This document shows, in pieces, positions 32,507 to 43,555 of a stretch of 64,000 nt of DNA (the first letter of the stretch is position 1; the number at the start of each line of letters is the position of its first letter). The notes under the pieces are model-generated. The model searched no databases, was not told the origin of the DNA, and was given only the letters and a program-made list of their open reading frames with translations. The position numbers and the translations under genes were made by a program. Source of the stretch: Sorghum bicolor (lineage: Eukaryota > Streptophyta > Magnoliopsida > Poales > Poaceae); NCBI RefSeq assembly GCF_000003195.3, contig NC_012873.2, positions 16,605,202 to 16,669,201 on the forward strand, in the 5' to 3' direction.

Positions 32507-34019
32507 TGAAAGCCCTAGTTTGGTTTTGGATAATTGATGAAACCCTAGTACTAACCTCAATGCTAAGTGTGTGTAGACTTAATGAGGTTGGTACATGCCA
32601 AGTGATGGAGCAAGTGATGATCATGGTGATGACTATAAGGTGATCAAGTGCTCAACTTGGAAAAGAAAAAAGAGAAGTCACGGGAGTGTTCCTCGCAGAG
32701 AAACACTCACCGGACGCTGACCACTGAGGCACCGGATGCTAAGTCTGAGCGTCCGCTGCAGAGAGTGCCTGGCCCAGCTATGGTAAGGCACCGGACGATA
32801 GGCACCGGACACTGGCTTGAGCGTCCGGTGGTGCGCGTCCGGTGTGCGGGCGTTTTGGCGACCCTCTCTGCGTATGAGTCCGGTGAGCACCGGACGCTCA
32901 GGGTGCGTCCGGTGACCTTGCGAATTTGCGGAGCTCTCTGCGCATGAGTCCGGTGTGCACCAGACGCGTCCGGTGCCAACCTGCTCAGCGTCCGGTGCTC
33001 TGCAGGTTACCGTTAGACTCTGACACACGGCTGACGTTGGAGCACCGGACGCAGGTGCTGAGCGTCCGGTGCCCCTTTAAGAGCGTCCGGTGACCCCGAG
33101 TTTTGCCCAGTGAAAGAGCCAACGGCTCTATTTGCTTGAGGGGCTATAAATACGTGTTTGGCCAGCTTAGGGCTCACTCTCTTGGCATTCTTGACTACTT
33201 GACATCCTTGTGAGCCTAAGCAAACACCTCCCACTCATCTCCTTCATAGATTATACATCTTTGTGAGATTGGGAGTGTTTCCAAGTGCATTTGCTTGAGT
33301 GATTGCATCTAGTGGCACTTGGGGATCGTTCTAGCTGCGGTTTTCTTGTTACTCTTGGTGGTTGCCGTCACCTAGATGGCTTGGAGCAGCGGAGGAGCAT
33401 TGACACGAGTTGGTGATTGTTCGTGGCCATCTCCCGGTGATTGTGAGAGGTCTTGTACCTTCTCCGGCGGAGAGCCGAAAGGTAACTCTAGTGGATTGCT
33501 CGTGTCATTGAGTTACCTCACTTGTGGGTAGGTTCTTGTGGTGTCCTAGTGAGAACGAGGTTCGTGCTACACCTCTTAGCCACCGAACCACCAAGTGTTG
33601 GTCGACACAACGGGGACGTAGCGTGCCGGCAAGCACGTGAACCTCGGGAGAAAAATTGTGTGTCTCCATTGTGATTGTTCATTGGATTTCTCCCGGTGAT
33701 TGGACTTCATATTATTGATTGGTTCATCCCCTCTACGTGGCGGTATAAAGTTCAAACCATCTCTTTATATTCCCACAAACTAGAGTAGCTTACTTACTTG
33801 TATAGAAACTTTAGGTAGCTTTCTAGTGTAAGTAGTGACTTAGCTCTTGTGTGCCTAGTGATTATATCAACTAGAAGTTGGATAGGTGGCTTGCAAACAC
33901 CCCATTAGAGCTAGAGCAAAAAGTTTCGCTTTGTTATTTACTAACCTCTTGCTCTAGTGAGTTTGTAGAATTTTTAAATAGGCTATTCACCCCCCCTCTA
34001 GCCATATTAGGACCTTTCA
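32507..34019 (+). repeat. 5' LTR of the copia element
   Basis: 1513 bp, TGAAAGCCCTAG..GGACCTTTCA. It is about 430 bp shorter than the 3' LTR. The missing piece corresponds to roughly 38930-39352, between 'ggaaaagaa' and 'gagaagtcacgggag'. The solo LTR at 12590-24777 keeps that piece, so the loss is derived. TATA box 'ctataaata' at 33144-33152. Elsewhere the two LTRs look nearly identical by eye. Confidence 0.9.
32690..33110. repeat. GCGTCCGGTG/CACCGGACGC motif cluster in U3
   Basis: More than ten copies of 'cgtccggtg' or 'caccggacg', some abutting as palindromes ('cggtgcaccagacgcgtccgg' region at 32952-32975). They lie in the 450 bp upstream of the TATA box at 33144. The 3' LTR has the same cluster at 39390-39775. 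Confidence 0.85.
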
Positions 34020-34021
34020 AG

Positions 34022-34038
34022 TGGTATCGGAGCCGTGG
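34022..34038 (+). other. Primer binding site, initiator tRNA-Met type
   Basis: TGGTATCGGAGCCGTGG, two bases after the LTR end at 34019. Plant copia elements use TGGTATCAGAGC, complementary to the 3' end of initiator tRNA-Met; one substitution here. Confidence 0.85.
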
Positions 34039-34079
34039 TCACCGTTTTGTGAAGGCTTAACAACCTCGGTGCTCAAATT

Positions 34080-34580
34080 ATGGCTCAAATAGTGTTCAAC
34101 CATGTTGGGGGCAAACCACCGTTCTTTGATGGCACAAGTTCTTTTGACTATTGGAAGAGAAAGATGAAAATGTATCTTGGATCAATAAATGATAGAGTGT
34201 GGGAAGTCACCGAAAATGACTTTGTGATTCTTGATCCGGCTAACCCCACCGACAATGAGAGAGCAAACAAGCAATGCAATACTATGGCTCTCAACACAAT
34301 ATACAATGGCATTGACTCAAAGGTATTTGAACAAGTCAAAGATCTTGAGAAGGCTAGTGAAGTGTGGACAAGGCTTGAAGAAACATATGAGGGCACTACA
34401 ACGGTAAAAAGTGCCAAGTTGTATATGCTCAAGGACAAGCTTTCAAACTTCAAGATGAAGGATGATGAGTCCATACCAGAGATGTTCTATAGGCTCCAAG
34501 TCATCATAAATGATCTCAAGGGCCTTGGTGAGAAAGTGAAGGATGAGGACTTGGTAAAATTGCTATATCCAATGACTTGA
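34080..34580 (+). pseudogene. Copia gag, C-terminally deleted
   Basis: Start MAQIVFNHVGGKPPFFDG, 60 bp after the primer site. It continues through YWKRKMKMYL, KQCNTMALNTIYN and KLYMLKDKLSNF, the UBN2/retrotrans_gag region of copia capsid proteins. The frame leaves gag at about 34550-34562 ('ggtaaaattg') and ends at a stop a few codons later. The Cys-X2-Cys-X4-His-X4-Cys knuckle that should follow is absent because gag and protease sequence has been deleted. About 160 of the expected 300 or more residues remain. Confidence 0.85.
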
Positions 34581-37500
34581 GCATTTCCAATGTGCTACTA
34601 GTAGAGAGCTTGAACTTCAACTTGCTATCCATAGCTCAACTTTGTGATCTTGGTTTCAAATGCATATTTGGAGTTGATGATGTAGAGATCATAAGTGTAG
34701 ATGGCTCTAACTTGATATTCAAAGGCTTTAGATATGAGAATCTATACTTGGTTGATTTCAATGCTAGTGAAGCTCAATTATCAACATGCTTGCTCACTAA
34801 ATCTAGCATGGGTTGGTTATGGCATAGAAGGCTTGGTCATGTTGGAATGAAACAATTAAACAAGTTAGTCAAGCATGATCTTGTTAGAGGCTTAAAAGAT
34901 GTCACATTTGAGAAAGACAAGCTTTGTAGTGCATGTCAAGCCAGAAAACAAGTTGGCAACACTCATCCAAAGAAGAGCATCATGAGTACATGCAAGGCAT
35001 TTGAGTTGTTGCACATGGATCTATTTGGACCAACCACATACACAAGCATTGGTGGAAATAAATATGGATTTGTGATAGTGGATGATTTCACAAGATATAC
35101 ATGGGTATTCTTTCTTAGTGACAAGAGTGATGCTTTTGCAACCTTCAAATCATTTGTCAAGAGAATACACAATGAGTTTGAAACAACCATCAAGAAAGTG
35201 AGAAGTGACAATGGAAGTGAATTCAAGAATACAAGAGTTGATGAGCTTTGTGATGAATTTGGCATTAGGCATCAATTCTCGGCCAAGTACACTCCACAAT
35301 CAAATGGTATTGTTGAGAGGAAGAATAGAACCTTGATCGACATGGCAAGATCAATGTTGAGTGAGTACAATGTGAGTCATTCCTTTTGGGCCGAAGCAAT
35401 CAACACGGCTTGCTACTATAGCAACCGACTCTATTGTCACCCAATGATGGAGAAGACTCCATATGAGCTCTTGAATGGAAGAAAGCCCAACATTGCATAC
35501 TTTCGGGTTTTTGGTTGCAAATGCTACATATTGAAGAAAGGCACTAGATTGAGTAAATTTGAAAAGAAATGTGATGAAGGCTTCTTGCTTGGTTACTCCA
35601 CTACTAGCAAAGCTTATAGAGTGTGGAATTTGGCTAGTGGTACTCTTGAAGAGGTGCATGATGTTGAGTTTGATGAAACAAATGGCTCTCAAGAGGAAGA
35701 TGAGAATCTAGATGATGTGAGAGGCACTCAATTGGCCGATGCAATGAAGAATATGGATATTGGTGATTTAAGGCCTAGAGAGGTGATTGATGTTGAAGAT
35801 GACAAAGATCAAGTGCTTCCTACCCCTAATGTGCAAGCTAGTGGCTCTCATGATCAAAATCAAGCTAGTACAAGTGGTACTCAAGTGCAAGATCAACAAA
35901 CTAGTACATCATCTCATGATCAACCAAGTGCAAGCAATTAAGTGCAAATACTCCAACCAATAAATATTGCAAGAGATCATCCATTGGATCATATCATAGG
36001 TGATATTCAAAGGGGAGTGCAAACTAGATCAAGATTAGCATCATTTTGTGAGCATTTCTCCTTTGTGTCTCACATTGAGCCAAAGAAGATTGATGAAGCA
36101 TTGAGAGATGTTGATTGGGTTAATGCTATGCATGAAGAGCTTAACAATTTCAAGAGAAATCAAGTATGGGAATTAGTTGAGAGGCCTAGTGATCATAATG
36201 TCATTGGCACTAGATGGGTCTTTCGCAACAAACAAGATCAAGATGGGATAGTTGTAAGGAACAAAGCAAGATTGGTAGCACAAGGCTATACTCAAGTTGA
36301 AGGTCTTGACTTTGGTGAAACATATGCCCCGGTTGCAAGATTGGAAGCAATTAGGATCTTGTTGGCCTATGCTTGTGCGCATAATATCAAGTTACACCAA
36401 ATGGATGTAAAGAGTGCATTTCTCAATGGCTATATCAATGAAGAAGTCTATGTTGAGCAACCTCCCGGTTTTGAAGATGACAAGAAACCCAACCATGTTT
36501 ACAAGCTAAGAAAGGCATTGTATGGTTTGAAGCAAGCACCTAGAGCATGGTATGAGAGATTGAGAGATTTCTTACTCTCTAAAGGTTTCAAGATGGGCAA
36601 GGTTGACACCACTCTCTTCACCAAGAAGATTGGCAAAGACTTGTTTGTGTTGCAAATATATGTTGATGATATCATATTTGGATCAACGAACCAAGAATTT
36701 TGTGAGGAGTTTGGCAACATGATGGCTAATGAGTTTGAGATGTCAATGATTGGAGAACTTAGTTACTTCCTTGGTCTTCAAATCAAGCAATTGAAGAATG
36801 GCACATTTGTGAGTCAAGGCAAGTACATAAAAGACATGCTCAAGAAGTTTGGTATGGATGATGCAAAAACAATTAGCACTCCAATGGGAACAAATGGAAG
36901 CCTAGATAATGATACAAGTGGAAATATGGTGGATCAAAAGTTGTATCGATCTATGATTGGAAGCCTACTCTATGTGACCGCATCAAGACCGGATGTCATG
37001 TTTAGTGTATGCATGTGTGCAAGATTCCAAGCCTCACCAAGAGAAAGTCATTTGAAAGCAACAAAGAGAATATTGAGGTACTTGAAGCATACACAAAATG
37101 TTGGTTTGTGGTATCCCAAAGGTGCAAAGTTTGAACTTGTTGGATATTCCGATTCGGACTATGCGGGATGCAAAGTTGAGAGAAGAAGCACATCGGGCAC
37201 ATGTCAACTATTGGGAAGATCACTTGTCTCATGGTCATCCAAGAAGCAAAATAGTGTTGCACTATCAACCGCCGAAGCGGAGTACATTGCGGCCGGTAGT
37301 TGTTGTGCACAAATCCTATGGATGAAGGCAACATTGAAGGACTTTGGAATCAATTTCAAAGAAGTGCCATTGTTATGTGACAATGAAAGTGCCGTGAAGC
37401 TCACCAACAATCCGGTTCAACACTCAAGAACAAAGCACATAGATGTCCGCCATCATTTCATTAGAGATCACCAACAAAAAGGGGACATTTGCATTGAGAG

Positions 37501-37615
37501 TATAGGCACCGATGATCAACTTGCCGATATATTCACCAAGCCACTTGATGAGAAGAGGTTTTGCAAGCTAAGGAATGAATTGAACATACTTGACTTGATC
37601 TCAAATATGTGTTGA
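34563..37615 (+). pseudogene. Copia pol: protease tail, integrase, RT, RNase H (one stop)
   Basis: One frame from about 34563 to 37615 with a single TAA at 35939-35941. It begins in the C-terminal part of the protease (SISNVLLVESLNFNLLSI); the catalytic Asp region is deleted. Integrase: WHRRLGH..CSACQ zinc module, then Asp in LLHMDLFGP, Asp in VRSDNGSEF and Glu in [35 protein letters not shown] and YVDD at 36659-36670. RNase [18 protein letters not shown] and LCDNESAV, with a DIFTKPL end. The stop falls in the low-complexity linker between integrase and RT, where CAA would be one C-to-T change away. Otherwise well preserved, consistent with a fairly recent insertion. Confidence 0.9.
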
Positions 37616-38757
37616 TGCACCCCCACTTTATGACATGCCTCTCCTTCGAGCAAAGCAAGGTGAAATTGTTTGACATGTCATCCATCTTTGCTAAAGACTT
37701 GTTTAGTGCATCTAGTCATTCCTTACATGTCTTAGGCTCATTCATGAAAATCAAATACATTTGATGCTTGTATGGTACCACTATTACTTCTATGCTTGAC
37801 TTGATCTAGTGGTAGCATATGACATGTTTTTGGGCTTGCAATCCTAGTGTTTGATCTAGAATATGAGCTATAAGTGTTTAACTCAACATGGTACAAGATA
37901 ACCCTTATTTGGAGGTGTGAAAAAGCTTGTCCTTGGATCAAACCGAGTTAAATATCTTAGGCAAGTAATCTAGATTGGACCAATTTGGGGAAATGATCTC
38001 ATTTCACATAGTTTCACACTAACCTATCTAAAATTTGAGCTCACCTTTTGTGGTCTTTGATGACAAAGGGGGAGAGAATTTCCCAAAGATTTGCTTAAGG
38101 GGGAGAGAAATTACAAAAGAAATAGATAGGGAAGTAACATGTTAAAAGAAGGGGATCAATTAAAATTTTGAAGCACACAAGTAGGGGGAGCAAGCTCATA
38201 AACTTGTATGTTGCATTTGTATGTGCATCACATATGGTTGCTTGCATTTGCATTAGCTTTAGAAGCTTTCTCTCCAATACCTTGCTTGTGTGGTGTATGC
38301 TAGTTATAGGCTTGATTGATGAAATGAAGAACTAGCATGCATCGGTAGTATAACTAGACTTTTAGTGGTTTCACAAGTTGTACTAGAACCTTGTTTATAA
38401 TGTTGATCTCACGGGGTGTTCTAGTTTTGTGAAAGTCTAGTCACTAATGGTGCTAAGGATGGTGTATATTGGCAACTCCGATTGGTATCACGCTTCAAAG
38501 GTCCATTCTTTACACCTTAGCATCATTTGGTAGAAATTGACTCCTATATTTCCTATTCAAGCATATGTGCAAGCTTTCAAATCCAAACTCTTAGCACATA
38601 TGTAGGGGGAGCAATTGCTACCAATTTGGGTTTATGAAACTTGTCCATAATATTTGCACATGGTAAAATGCTTGGGCAAGCAACATGAATCCAAGAAAAT
38701 TTTTTATTGAAAATCTTTGTAAAAAGGGTTGTCATCAATTACCAAAAAGGGGGAGAT
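37616..38757 (+). other. Region between pol and 3' LTR with repeated polypurine tracts
   Basis: Non-coding, 1.1 kb. G-rich purine runs occur at about 38066-38079 ('acaaagggggagagaa'), 38096-38110, 38182-38192, 38602-38612 and the functional-position tract at 38744-38757 ('aaaaagggggagat') directly before the LTR. Repeated tracts are a known trait of SIRE-type copia elements. No env-like frame seen. Confidence 0.8.
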
Positions 38758-40701
38758 TGAAAGCCCTAGTTTGGTTTTGGATAATTGATGAAACCCTAGT
38801 ACTAACCTCTATGCTAAGTGTGTGTAGACTTAATGAGGTTGGTACATGCCAAGTGATGGAGTAAGTGATGATCATGGTGATGATGGTGATGACCACAAGG
38901 TGATCAAGTGCTCAACTTGGAAAAGAAGAAAAAGAAAAACAAAACCCTATGGAGATCAAGGCAAAGGTATTGCTTAGGGTTTTGGTTTTGGTGATCAAGA
39001 CACCATAGAGGGTGTGATCACATTTAGGATAGATAGCCGTACTATAAAGAGGGGAATTCTTTGGCTAAGCTGTTATCAAGTGCCACTAGGCGTCATTGTT
39101 CTTGTGCATGCATTTAGAACCTAGTGAGCTAACTTAACTCCTTCGAAGAAAATTTGTTTGTGAAAATGCTAACACACGTGCACTTGTTGGTTTACGCGTT
39201 GTGGTGTTGGCACACTTTGAGAAGGAGGTGGAGTTTGAAGGGTAGAGAGAGGATGGGTTCCTCTCTCCCTCCCGCCGAGCTTGCGAGGTGGGATTCGGCG
39301 CTTTTCGAGAAAATGAAGTGCATATTTTCTATTACGCCGGTGGGAATTTTGGAGAAGTCACGGGAGTGTTCCTCGCAGAGAAATACTCACCGGACGCTGA
39401 CCACTGAGGCACCGGACGCTAAGTCTGAGCGTCCGCTGCAGACAGTGCCTGGCCCAGCTAGGGTAAGGCACCGGACGCTGGCTTGAGCGTCCGGTGGTGC
39501 GCGTCCGGTGTGCGGGCGTTTTGGCGACCCTCTCTGCGCATGAGTCCGGTGAGCACCGGACGCTCAGGGTGCGTCCGGTGGCTTGCGTCCGGTGACCCTG
39601 TGAGTTTGCGGAGCTCTCTGCGCATGAGTCCGGTGTGCACCGGACGCGTCCGGTGCCAACCTGCTCAGCGTCCGGTGCTCTGCAAGTTACCGTTAGACTC
39701 TGACACACGGCTGACGTTGGAGCACCGGACGCAGGTGCTGAGCGTCCGGTGCCCCTTTAAGAGCGTTCGGTGACCCCGAGTTTTGCCCAGTGAAAGAGCC
39801 AACGGCTCTATTTGCTTGAGGGGCTATAAATACGTGTTTGGCCGGCTTAGGGCTCACTCTCTTGGCATTCTTGACTACTTGACATCCTTGTGAGCCTAAG
39901 CAAACACCTCCCACTCATCTCCTTCATAGATTATACATCTTTGTGAGATTTTAAGTGTTTCCAAGTGCATTTGCTTGAGTGATTTCATCTAGTGGCACTT
40001 GGGGATCGTTCTAGCTGCGGTTTTCTTGTTACTCTTGGTGGTTGCCGCCACCTAGACGGCTTAGAGCAGCGGAGGAGCATTGGCACGAGTTGGTGATTGT
40101 TCGTGGTCATCTCCCGGTGATTGTGAGGGGTCTTGTACCTTCTCCGGCGGAGAGCCGAAAGGTAACTCTAGTGGATTGCTCGTGTCATTGAGTTACCTCA
40201 CTTGTGGGTAGGTTCTTGTGGTGTCCTAGTGAGGACGAGGTTCGTGCTACACCTCTTAGCCACCGAACCACCAAGTGTTGGTCGACACAACGGGGACGTA
40301 GCGTGCCGGCAAGCACGTGAACCTCGGGAGAAAAATTGTGTGTCTCCATTGTGATTGTTCATTGGATTTCTCCCGGTGATTGGACTTCATATTATTGATT
40401 GGTTCATCCCCTCTACGCGGCGGTATAAAGTTCAAACCATCTCTTTATATTTCCGCAAACTAGAGTAGCTTACTTACTTGTATAGAAACTTTAGGTAGCT
40501 TTCTAGTGTAAGTAGTGACTTAGCTCTTGTGTGCCTAGTGATTATATCAACTAGAATTGTTGGATAGGTGGCTTGCAAACACCCCATTAGAGCTAGAGCA
40601 AAAAGCTTTGCTTTGTTATTTACTAACCTCTTGCTCTAGTGAGTTTGTAGAATTTTTAAATAGGCTATTCACCCACCCTCTAGCCATATTAGGACCTTTC
40701 A
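38758..40701 (+). repeat. 3' LTR of the copia element
   Basis: 1944 bp, TGAAAG..CTTTCA. Full-length copy with the segment missing from the 5' LTR. TATA box 'ctataaata' at 39824-39832, CCGGACGC cluster at 39390-39775. The intact TSD cctag follows at 40702. Confidence 0.9.
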
Positions 40702-41184
40702 CCTAGTGAGGACGAGGTTCGTGCAACACCTCTTAGCCGCCGAACCACCAAGTGTTGGTCGACACAAGAGGGAGTAGCGTGCCGACAAGCACGTGAACCT
40801 CAGAAGAAAAATCAGTATCTCAATTGTGATTGATTGATATTCTCTCATTGCTTGTTTGTTCATATATTGGTGATTGGTTCATCCCCTACATGGCGGTATA
40901 AATATCTCATCCTCTCCCTTTACTTACCGCAAAGTAGTGTAACTTGTTTAGTTGCCAGTTTTGCCTTGTGTAGTTAAGCTCACTAGTGTAGCTTGTACAA
41001 ACACAACCTTTGTGTGCCTAGTGACAATAGCAACTAGAATTGTTGGATAGGTGGCTTGCAAACACCCCTTTAGAGCTAGAGCAAAAGGTTTTGTTTTATT
41101 ATTTACTAACCTCTTGCTCTAGTGAGTTTGTAGAATTTTTAAATAGGCTATTCGCCCCCTCTAGCCATATTAGGACCTTTCACC

Positions 41185-41690
41185 GAGCTCGTACCTGATG
41201 GTACCAGTGCTCATCCACCTCTATATGCCATAAACCTAACCCAACATGAGAAGGAGGAATTGTGTGATTTCTTTCATAGTGTTAAACTTCCCTCTAGATA
41301 CGCATCCAACATACGAAAGCTTGTGCCTCCGAGAGAAAAGAAGATGCTTCCCACGAAGGCTCATGATTGTGATGTCATGCTCACAATGATGCTTGTGGTT
41401 GGAATCCCAGAACATTTTGCCAGAAGAATCCCAATGGCAATCATGAGCCTCTACTTCTTCTTTAATGCAATCTCTCAAAATGTCATAGATGGACAATGAC
41501 TAGAAGATCTTGAGAAGAAGATGATTGAGATGATGTTTCTCCTTGAAGCCTACTTCCCCCTAACTTAGGAGCTCAAGTATCTTGGACCGATGTTCCTCCA
41601 CCACATGTACCTATATGAGAGATTCATGAGCACTCTGAATAGGTATGCTAGGAGTCGCATCCATCCTGAGGGAAGCAGGGCGCATGCTCA
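41185..41690 (+). pseudogene. TNP2 transposase fragment (DUF4218 region) of a CACTA element
   Basis: Frame reads ELVPDGTSAHPPLYAINL, CDFFHSVKLPSRYASNIRKL, KAHDCDVMLTMMLVVGI, then YERFMSTLNRYARSRIHPEG, the DUF4218 part of TNP2 (TnpD). A TGA at 41498-41500 and a TAG near 41563 interrupt it, and a segment of the domain is deleted at about 41560-41580. It is bordered left by an old copia LTR (ends 41182) and right by a Del element 5' leader (from about 41692). It is a remnant with no ends. Confidence 0.8.
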
Positions 41691-41919
41691 GTTTTGACTA
41701 GTTTATTAACAGAATCTGTTAACATGATCTAAACGAAAGTTGTAGATAAATTCTTTATCTTTCCAATGGTTTACAGAATGTCTCCTTTTGAGTTCTGGGA
41801 CTCAAAATATGACTGATTTCCTGAATTGCTGAATGGATATCGCCTAGAAAAATTCAGATTCAATTATCTCTTGTATTTATCATGTTGGATATTACTGAGA
41901 TTTGTTTTTGTACCTTGGG

Positions 41920-43550
41920 ATGGAGATGGCAGCAAGGGGAAGAGCTAGAGGCAGAGGTCGTGGTAGGGGTGCTGATGCCCCAATCTCTGTGGAGGAACTA
42001 ATGCATACACAGAACGAGATGATGCATGCATTTCTATAACATCTTCAGCACCAGCCTGCAGCTCCACCACCACCACCACCTGTCTATGCAATGGATAAGC
42101 GTGGCGAGTTTATGAAAGGACGACCTCCAGTGTTCACTCATTCTGCTGAACCTATGGAAGCATATGATTGGTTGTGTGCTGTGGAAAGACAGTTAAACAT
42201 AGCTCAGTGCAATGATCTAGAGAAGGTGTTATATACTTCTGGACAGCTACAGGGAGCAGCTCAGACTTGGTGGGAATCATACCAAGCTACTTGTCCTAAT
42301 AATGCTTCCACCATCACTTGGCATAAATTCTGTAGAGATTTTAAGGCACGTCACATCAATGAAGGGATGATAGAGATAAAGCAAGAGGAGTTTAGATCAC
42401 TCAGAATGGGCTCTATGACTGTTGCAGAGTATCATGATACCTTCGAACAGCTGGCTCGCTATGCTCCTAATGAGGTTAGGGAAGATGTTAATAAACAACG
42501 TCTATTTATGAAAGGCCTTTATTATGATCTCAGATTGTAGTTTGCTGGAAACACTTACCCTACTTTCCAAGCTCTGGTGAATCGTGCCATTGTGCTAGAT
42601 GATATGCGCAAGAGTCAAGATCGGAAGAGGAGAATGCAAGGACAAAGTTCAGGTAGTAATAACCGCCCGCGCTTTGGTTCACAACAAGGTTTCCATTAGA
42701 GTTATCAGGGACCAGTTAGTCAGTGGAACCGTGATCAGTATCCTCAGCATTCCCAGAACCAACACCAGAGTGGGAATCAGCGTTTTCATTTTCAGCAGCG
42801 TAACTCTTATCAGCAGTAGGATGGTCGACAGACACCTCAATCAAGGAATCCTAATGCCACCCCTAGGAAGAATAGTGCTCCCAACACTCCTAACAGGTGT
42901 TTCCACTGTGGAAAGGAGGGACATATGTCTTATAATTGTCTAGGGAACTTCAACCCACAGATTTCCCAAGGGCAAAATAGCAACCAAGAGAACAATCGGA
43001 CACCTAACACTGGAAGAGTGAATCATGTGTCTGCAGAGACAGCTATGGAGGAACCCAAAGTTATAATTGGTATGTTTCATGTCCATTCCACTCCCGCTAC
43101 CATTCTTTTTGATTCTGGAGCTTCGCATACATTCATTTCACAAGCTTTCATTAGAACACATAATATACCTGCTTGTGCCATGAAAAGCCCCATAACCATA
43201 AATTTACCAGAAGGGACTATACTAGCTTCACATTGTTGCTTTCCAATTAATTTGACTTTAAGGGGGGGTAGACTTTAAAGTGAGCCCCATAGTGCTGAGG
43301 ACAGCTGGAGTTGATCTCATCTTGCGTACAGATTGGATGATGAAACAAGATGCAAAGATTAAGTGTGAAGGGAAGGTAATGGAACTAACATCACCAACTG
43401 GAGACTGACTCAAAGTTGAGGTTAAGGTGTAGTAACAAAAGATAGCTATGGTGAATCAGTTGGATGATGATGCTAATCCTCAGGACCGTGTTGTGAATGA
43501 ATTTCCACATGTATTTCCAGATAAGTTGTCAGGTATGCCACCTGACCGTG
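41920..43550 (+). pseudogene. Del gag-protease with four stops and a G-run frameshift
   Basis: Starts MEMAARGRARGRGRGRGAD. Gag core: AYDWLCAVERQLNI, AAQTWWESYQ, EEFRSLRMGSMTVAEY. Zinc knuckle CFHCGKEGHMSYNC near 42900; protease DSGASHTFI near 43110. In-frame stops lie at 42037-42039 (TAA), 42538-42540, 42697-42699 and 42817-42819 (TAG), all at positions where a Gln codon is one C-to-T away. A run of seven G at 43262-43268 shifts the frame. The reading then continues (VDFKVSPIVLRTAGVDLIL) up to the RT lead-in at 43540, where Athila interrupts it. Not translatable as one protein. Confidence 0.9.
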
Positions 43551-43555
43551 ACATC
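43551..43555. other. TSD acatc of the Athila element (left copy)
   Basis: acatc at 43551-43555 and 52773-52777. The Del reading frame resumes directly across the site, which confirms a clean nested insertion. Confidence 0.9.

Larger units (their letters stand above)
32507..40701 (+). mobile_element. Ty1/copia retrotransposon, both LTRs, TSD cctag
   Basis: 8195 bp, from TGAAAG at 32507 to CTTTCA at 40701. The five-base TSD cctag lies at 32502-32506 and 40702-40706. It holds the primer site, gag, a pol frame with integrase, RT and RNase H, a 1.1 kb region with several polypurine tracts, and the 3' LTR. Gag-to-protease sequence is deleted and pol has one stop. The long region between pol and 3' LTR with repeated G-rich tracts suggests the SIRE/Maximus lineage, which is an inference. 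It sits in an older LTR of its own family. Confidence 0.9.
32030..41182 (+). mobile_element. Old 5'-truncated copia LTR, split by a younger copia element
   Basis: Two pieces, 32030-32506 and 40707-41182, together about 950 bp. They match, in order, the downstream half of the LTR at 38758-40701: 'cggctctatttg', TATA box 'tataaatac' (32101-32109), 'cattcttgc...cttgtgagcctaagcaaacacc', and the terminus GGACCTTTCA at 41182. The 5' part is missing; a truncated MITE borders it at about 32025. No primer site follows 41182; instead a TNP2 fragment begins. It is older than, and of the same family as, the element inserted into it. Confidence 0.75.

Noticed and set aside
32648..33234. Open frames of up to 116 codons in the copia LTR (and the equivalents at 39154-39914)
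   Set aside because: They follow the CCGGACGC repeat cluster and are open in several frames; LTR regulatory sequence, not genes.
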